Shown here: positions 57,151-64,000 of the stretch, piece after piece | Layout: every line of letters begins with the position of its first letter | How positions within the stretch are numbered: the first letter of the stretch is position 1 | Assembly: GCF_026210795.1 (NCBI RefSeq) | Contig: NC_089434.1 | Span: forward strand, 1,178,001 to 1,242,000 | Direction of reading: 5' to 3' | Length of the DNA stretch: 64,000 nt | DNA from: Rhizophagus irregularis | Taxonomy: Eukaryota; Glomeromycota; Glomeromycetes; Glomerales; Glomeraceae | The notes under the pieces: model-generated | The model's input: only the letters and a program-made list of their open reading frames with translations | What the model was told of the DNA's origin: nothing | Databases searched by the model: none | Translations under genes and position numbers: made by a program

Positions 57151-59035
57151 AAAAGGAGATGAAAATATGTTTCTCTATATAAGAGAACACTCATGAGGAG
57201 GTAATGTTTTAATATAAGATGATTTCAGCCTTTTTCAAATTTTAACGATAAAAAAAAGTTATTTATTCATCCGATGGCTCTTGTTGGGTTTTATTATTAG
57301 GAATGGTGCTAATATGCATGGATCGGGTTCGACTCCAAAGCTCATGAAAAAGCAGTAGATCCAATATGCGATTAATGTTCCACGGTCTCTTAGTGATGTC
57401 TCGGTGATGTTCCATGTGATCTACTTTGATTCCTGTTAGTTGTTCGTCATGGGATATTGGCCGATTATTGTGTAATGGATACGTTCCTGTAAGTTAGAAT
57501 CAGTATAACCGTCAAGTACCAGAAAGTGTTTTCCAGGCGATGCTCCCTTCCTCTACGCTATTAGTTTCGTCCAGGACAGGACAGCAAATCTATCAACACG
57601 GTGGTGGCTGATCTCATATTTTAATTTATCATGTCCATCTTATTTGTAAGAATATTTGAAGTTCGTATTATCTCTAATCTCAAACCAAATTCACCCTGTT
57701 CTTTATCATCCAGATTCATTTCATGCAAAACCAATGATTGATTGGCTGCTTAAGCTTCTGACGGTCCTGGTAGTGATACAACGTTTAAATCAACCACAGA
57801 AATGTCAAAACCTAGGTTTACCTTTAATCGATGTAGAATTGGTCTGATTATAAAAAAACAATCAATGACATTTAATTGCAAATCAAGGCACAACGACAAA
57901 ACATATCAAATACGTACACTGCCACAAGCGACAAATTTCCCTCGTAAAAGATCACTTGACCAATGCCGAAACAAGATTTTGATCCACAAGGATGAATTCC
58001 ATAACTTTTAATACATAATCTTCGTTGGACCATCATCCAAGTGTGTAACTGCTGCAATGTAAGTAGCACAATGCGGACATATTTTTTTACTAGTTAAATG
58101 GTGGCGGAAAGATGAAGTTTTTCATATGTACACATCCATATTGAAAAGAAATAAGACTTCGCATCTTTACAATCTCATCTTCTCATTTTTTCTAGCTCGA
58201 GCTTATACATAATATGGTGAATAGCGCAAAAATTATGGTAAGATCAGTAAGATAATTAAGGAAGTGTTTCTGGGAAAGAATTAAGAATTTTTAATTTTGT
58301 ATTATTATATTACTATTTGTATTTATACAGGATGATTGAAGGTACATTCTTATATAATTTTTTTTATTAAATGGATTTAATGAGCAATGCGTATACATTT
58401 TTTTATCAATGCTTTGGATAATTATTTTTTAGTGTTTAATTAATTTTGTATTTGATGATTTCCTAATAAATCCTAATTTTTACTATATGTCCTTTTTTTT
58501 GCATCCTGAATAAAAATTTTGAGCAGATCGATTATCTCATGATATCTCGTGATAATTGATGAGACACACAATTGTGTGACAAACAAGAAAAGTTCACGGT
58601 GTGACGACTGTGACGGTGCGGTTAGGATGATATTAACTAAGGATTATTAAAAAACACCATTAGAAATATTTAATAAATACTTTTGTAAATAAAATTCGAC
58701 ACAGATCAACTATTTCAATCGTAGTTATAGTTCATTTCGACACTATTCAAAAAAAAAAAAAAAATAACGAATAACCAAATTAACTTCTTAACATTAAAGT
58801 TTTAGTGTTACGTGATAATCTTGATTTCGTTCAGGGGACAATTAAAAAAAGGAAATAGTGGTGATTTTTGTGAAAGGACACAGAAAAAAGGAGATAGTCT
58901 TTTCCGCGAACCGGATAATTAATAGTGTAAAAAAATTAATTTTTTGGCGTATAGACCGTTACACATGAAAAATATTATATAATGTTCCAATTCAATTTTA
59001 ATTTTATATACTACGAAAAAAAAAAAATTGCATCA
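57151..59035. other. Less AT-rich decayed stretch, then kinase upstream region
   Basis: From about 57260 to 58110 the base composition is visibly less AT-rich than elsewhere in the window, and several short frames occur on both strands, but none exceeds 70 codons and none carries a motif I know. The 58340-58560 part resembles the 3' flank of the F-box gene. From 58600 to 59035 AT-rich DNA leads into the kinase copy at 59036. Confidence 0.35.
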
Positions 59036-60773
59036 ATGTCCGATATTCGAAATGAATTAGTTTATACGACAATTAGTAATATAAATCAGTGGATTATAAT
59101 ATTCATAATGATATACATAAACAATATGAATTTAGAAAACAACAAGTTCTTACTGATGATTCTCTTACAAATGATGAAAAAACTGAAGCGATAAAAATAT
59201 TAAATAAAAATTATGATAGACACAAAATTCTTTATAATTCAGGAACAAAAAGAATTTGTGAAAATTGTAAACAAGAATGTTTAGCTACAACATATTGTGA
59301 ATTTTGTGTTCGAGATTATCTAGAGGCAAATTTTTCAAATGGTCATCTGGAAATTATGATATTGATAATTTAATACGAAAATGTCAAATAGAAACGCTTA
59401 GACCGGACATGATAGTTGAATGGATTCCGTATGAAAACTTTCAAAATATTAAATATCTAACAAAAGGTGGATGTTCTGAAATATATACAGCAATTTGGAT
59501 TGATGGACATTATTTCGAATGGAATCCTAAACAAAAGCAATTAAAGAGATTTGGAACGCAAGAAATCGTACTTAAGGGATTAGGAAATATTGAAAATTCA
59601 AGTAAAGATTGGTTTGATGAGGTTTGTGATCTAAAATTAATTACAGCACATATAATATTTATATTTAAAAAAATATTACTTTTTTTTATAGGCGAAATCG
59701 CATTTAACCATAAGCAATAAATGGGCATCGATAGTTCAATGTTACGGCATAACACAAGATCCTTCAGATGAAAATTATATGCTTGTAATGTTAGAAATGG
59801 CTATTGATTTAAGAAAATATTTACAAAAAAATCATAAACAACTTACGTGGAAAAAAAGAATTCAAATTACTAGTGACATAATTAATGCACTTTATAGAAT
59901 TCATTTGGAAAATGCAATTCATAGAGACTTACATTCTGGAAATATATTGTATTCAAAATTAAATCAACGATTTTGTATTAGTGATCTTGGATTTTGTGGA
60001 CCCGTTAATAAACCATTAAAAAGTACATATGGAAATCTTCCTTATATAGCGCCTGAAGTTATTATTGGAAAACAGACTACGAAAGCATCTGATATTTATA
60101 GTATTGCAATGCTTATGTGGGAAATTTCATCTGGACAACGACCATTTATTGGTTATGAACATAATTATGACCTTGCAATGAATATTGTTAATGGTATTAG
60201 GCCAAAGAATGTATTAGGAACTCCCTTAGAATATAAAAGTTTAATGAAACAGTGTTGGGATTCTGATCCATTAAAAAGGCCTGATATTTATACGATTTTA
60301 AAAAAAATAGATGAAATTAATTTATCGTATCAAAATACAAATGAATTTGAAGCAAATGATGATATAGAAATAATTATAACAAGTGATTTTGAGACAACAG
60401 AAACAAATTATGCAAACAGCCTATTGTCTACAAGTAAAATTTATCAATTCGAAAATTTATTTGAACCAAAAAATGCGACAGAAGGTATTTGTTAACTATA
60501 TATACTTGGTTAAAATCTTTTAATAAAATATTTTCTTTTTTAATTAAATGACAATAGAAGAGCAAGAAGGTATAAATTGACAATTTCTGCTTTTATTGTT
60601 TTTAATTTAATTATAAGCAATTTTTACAATATCTTTAATTTAACGTAGCGTTCCACAGTAAACCGTACGACTTTGAAATTCCAAATAATAGTAAGTATTT
60701 ATGATAACGATATAGTGTATTATTCAATAATTAATTGATTTTTTTTTTATTTCTAGTCAACAAATTAAGTTAA
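59036..60773 (+). pseudogene. Kinase copy K8, two frameshifts in exon 1
   Basis: Exons by homology: 59036-59621, 59692-60484, 60558-60569 (the 12-nt micro-exon), 60649-60690 and 60757-60773. ATG at 59036 reads MSDIRNELVY, but the frame slips near 59092 before DYNIHNDIHKQYEFRKQ, and again near 59340, where one base is missing before KWSSGNYDIDNLIRKCQ. After that the copy is open: TKGGCSEIYTAIW, VLKGL lysine, HRDLHSGN, DLG, APE and a full C-lobe. Exon 5 ends at TAA after INKLS. The catalytic residues survive, so either inactivation is recent or the start differs from my model (an internal ATG could make an N-terminally shortened kinase). Opposite strand to the main array, same subgroup as the gene at 1-110. 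Confidence 0.75.
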
Positions 60774-63700
60774 TCAGACTTTTGAAGGTACAGTAATTTT
60801 GCTTCCGTCGTAATATACGAAAAAAAAATTATTTTTTATTACCGACCGATGAATAATGAATATTTGGTAATATAATTAACAGGCTACAAATAAATTCAAA
60901 GAATGGTAGTCGGATAATTATTCATGATTAATGGCTCAAAATGATTATAATGGCGAAAAAATAATGCTACAATAAAATATAAAGAAACATCATTTTGATA
61001 CTTATGGTACGTAAAATAATTATTTAAATTTTTTGTTACAATAATTAATAAATGTTTAAATAATAATAAATATATTATAATCCCAATTTAAATCCTAGGG
61101 TAATTTGAAATTCCTGACGTTAAAGAATTTTTTATTCTTTGACAAAAATATTTTAATTCGTTAACAATTTTTATTTATTTATTTTATTTACGGTATTTAG
61201 GGATGAATTGTAAATAAGGTTTTTAAAATTACTTTGCAATAACAATTATCTTTTATATATATTAAAAATCTTTTATTTATTTATTATTTACTTTAATTTT
61301 GTAATTTAACGTTAAAAACGACTTTGTAAATAAGTTGAAATAAACAATTTTTTTTAAAAAAAAACCAAATCTATGAATTTTCACTACTGTGACATAAACG
61401 CAGCAATCACAGCAATGAAACAATTAGTTTTTTGTTATCAAGATTTATGCCTTGAAGGTAAATTTTTTTTTTTTGCATAAGAAAATGAACGTTAAGAAAA
61501 ATGATATGTTTACTTTATATGTCGATCTTTAAAAGTAATGCTAATTCTTGTTTTTATGTCGATCAAAAAACGTTTACTTTGTAGTTTTATGATTTGTAGT
61601 TTTATAAAAAAAGATTTATTTATTGCTTTTTACATTTAACTTTTTCAAATTATGTCAATAAATTTTTTTTGTTATATTTCTATGATAATTTCTTTTGAAA
61701 TAAATTTATATATCATATTTTTTTTTCGTCATAATTATTTTATTAACAAAAAAATAATATTTTTTTTTCACATGAAATCAAGATAACGTAACTGATTTTA
61801 TCTATTCATGATTCGTTTATTCAGCCTATAAAAGCGGATTTAATTATTCAGAATGAATAATTACTTAACAATCTATAATATATACGTTTATAAATGAGAT
61901 ATATAATCAATATCATCCTTTCGTTTAAATAACATTCCTTTTTATTATAAAGTATTATTTTTAGTACAAATGATCAATATGAATAGGAACTAATACAAAA
62001 AGAAAAAGTTAATTCAAAAATTGATAAATTCAACTAAACAGGCTATAACGACAAATACAATTTTTGAAGCCATTACCTGGTTCAAGCAAAAATTGGTAAT
62101 ACTTTGCCGCTTGTTGAATATGATGATAAATTTTCTTGATTAATACCACCAAACATTAACAAAGTTGAAAGAATAAATACATTTTTTAGATTATGTTTCT
62201 AATCTAGACTTTTTTTCAAAAAATGTATGATACATATACAAGTAATATTAATCTACAAAACTGCGCTAAATCATATGATATTTCATCGACTGATTTTTTT
62301 AACGTGTTTCTATGGTAATTTCACTATACCGTTCTAAGTAAATGATTAAAAAAACTATTAATGCGAATTTTTCATCACATGGTAAATTTGTCTATTTGCA
62401 ATATCATTCTCATACTAACGAGTAAATTAAAAAAACTCACTTCACTAAAAGGGGAATATTATAAACGCATGATTAGAAGTTTGGAACGTGGTTATGTTGA
62501 AATGAAACCGATTCGTTATTTTGATAACCTAATAAAATTTTGATTGATTAATTTAAATCTGTGATTTACAAAATTTCGTTTAATAAAATTTCACACTTAA
62601 AACACTTAAAGAAAAGCGAATTAACAAATAATTTTACTTAACAGTTAAAGTCTACGCTTGATCGTTATAATAACTGCATATAGTCTCTTATTAGAAGAAA
62701 AAAAAAAATTTTTGATATAAATTCAGATGTGCTTTGAGAAGGTTGACTTCGTACCTGTTAGGTCGCACGCAAGGTGTACTAGGGGAGAGCCCTGTCTAAG
62801 TAGTGTTTGGTATCTTCATTCGTCTCAATCATAAGTATACCAATCCTAAAAGTATATGAAGTTTTTATTAATTGATTGAAATAGTTATATTATAAAATAA
62901 ACATTTTTATATTTATCAATAAATAAATAAAACGAAAAATTAACTAAAAAAGATCAACTACATCGCTTTGCTTATCAAATGGTTTACTTTGTTCATTTAT
63001 TAGGACTTTGATTTTTAGAGCTCTATAAATTAATGAAAGATTGAGATTAGAAAAAAGGAATTTAAGAAATTTATTTATTAATCTTTATATACAGAGGAAA
63101 TCTAATTTACTTTACCGGTCGCGAAATGATTGAAGTGGGCTGAGCATGAATCAGGAATTTCGAAATACACTATTATGGGTGAAATTGATAAGAAAGAGTA
63201 GGTTCGTAGATATAAAACCCGTTATATCTGGAAAATATTATTAGGATTAGGTACGCGTTCAGCCTGATATGTGATTTTCCTCGATTTCTTGAATCTTGAT
63301 TGCACGATCTAAGATTAATAAAAAATTACATTGACAGTATTTATAGAAGTGCCTTACCTAGATTTTGTTCGTGGTACAGTTTCGTTAATGATGCAAATTC
63401 AAACAAATTTTGGTTAATAACAAACAGTGAAAAAAAGAAGTATACTGGTAATAGTTCCTATGATCGTTTCATTTGAAGTAGAGATTCTTGCATCAATTGA
63501 CTATACTGAAATTAAAGAGCGTTGGAAGAATCAGAAGTGAATAATAAAATTCAAACACGTACCTTATATGACTAGCACCTGAAAAATTGGGTCATAATAG
63601 TCTATAAAAGTTAAAAAGTTGTTGATAAACCGGAAATATAAACATGTGTCTTTGTTAACTAAAGGTGTAACAAACGAATTAATAATTTTTAAGAAATAAA

Positions 63701-63841
63701 TATCTGATATGACCAATTTTATTTATAACAAATTAGACGTTACAAAAAAATAATTTAATACAATTTTTTGAAGATTAACAGAAAAGTAATACATATATGA
63801 AGTATAAATGAAACTTAAAATATAATTAATCCAACAATCCT
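60774..63841. other. AT-rich region including second copy of the duplicated flank
   Basis: The first 700 bp are AT-rich without a gene. From about 61490 the sequence is a diverged, shorter copy of 50951-54310, and it leads to the partial secreted-protein paralogue. A frame at 62361-62543 is a low-complexity chance frame in that copy. Confidence 0.45.
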
Positions 63842-64000
63842 TCAAAGATAAAATAATTGCACTTCATCTTTAATTTCAATTATGCCTTTCAGCTCATATT
63901 TTAAATATAATGCCTTTTCCTCCCACAGGTAAAAGATGACTTTACCTTCTAAAAAGGTTCCGGCGGCGTTCGGTGCATTAAAGTTTAGAATGATGGTATC
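63842..64000 (-). CDS. Paralogue of the small secreted-protein gene, 3' end only
   Basis: Fifty-two codons plus TGA are visible before the window ends. The readable part runs TIILNFNAPNAAGTFLEGKV and then ends in a YELKGIIEIKDEVQLFYL-like strand. It aligns without gaps, apart from one residue, with the last third of the gene at 54311-54760 (IFLNVNVPNAGTFIEGYV... YDIKGAVKINGDELLFSF). Conservation of the frame across two copies with diverged flanks suggests selection on the protein. Confidence 0.7.
   Translation of the reverse strand, partial: DTIILNFNAPNAAGTFLEGKVIFYLWEEKALYLKYELKGIIEIKDEVQLFYL

Overview
The window looks like nuclear DNA of an arbuscular mycorrhizal fungus (Glomeromycota, most like Rhizophagus). 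Evidence: extreme AT richness with long homopolymers, short GT/AG introns, a tandem expansion of protein kinases that share a Cys-rich N-terminus and the WTSGN..ID..IQ block, an F-box/LRR-type gene, a DUF7918-like gene and a hAT transposon. The species call is inference. No prokaryotic signature, rRNA, tRNA or CRISPR array was seen.

Layout. Positions 1-110 hold the 5' end of a kinase-family gene leaving the window on the minus strand. A four-exon, probably catalytically dead kinase homologue lies at 4496-6848 (+), convergent with a three-exon minus-strand gene (7268-10766) coding for a DUF7918-like head and a roughly 850-residue repeat tail. The tail alternates SUMO-acceptor-like IKKE/IKEE motifs with SUMO-interaction-like VEIISDDDS motifs. 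A single-exon F-box gene is at 14691-16670 (+).

From 18165 to 47146 seven copies of one kinase gene (called K1 to K7 here) stand head-to-tail on the minus strand with a period near 4 kb. Each has seven short-intron-separated coding exons, including a 12-nt micro-exon. K1, K2, K3 and K5 look intact; K4 has lost its last splice acceptor, K6 carries a 4-nt frameshift and K7 stops early in exon 5. The copies are nearly identical except at a few codon clusters that differ by several bases each. The array has been hit by a complete 2.5-kb hAT element with an 8-bp target duplication (upstream of K6) and by several MITE-like elements, one of which splits the shared TATA-like block of K5.

The right third (47-64 kb) is mostly decayed sequence: a small secreted-protein-like gene (54311-54760, minus) with a paralogue cut by the right edge, a decayed F-box copy (about 56104-57150) that keeps the functional copy's upstream TATA region, and an eighth kinase copy (59036-60773, plus) with two frameshifts. 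Long stretches around 51-54.8 kb and 61.5-64 kb are copies of each other.

The kinases are probably cytosolic or nuclear signalling proteins diversified by tandem duplication. No pathway can be assigned from sequence alone.
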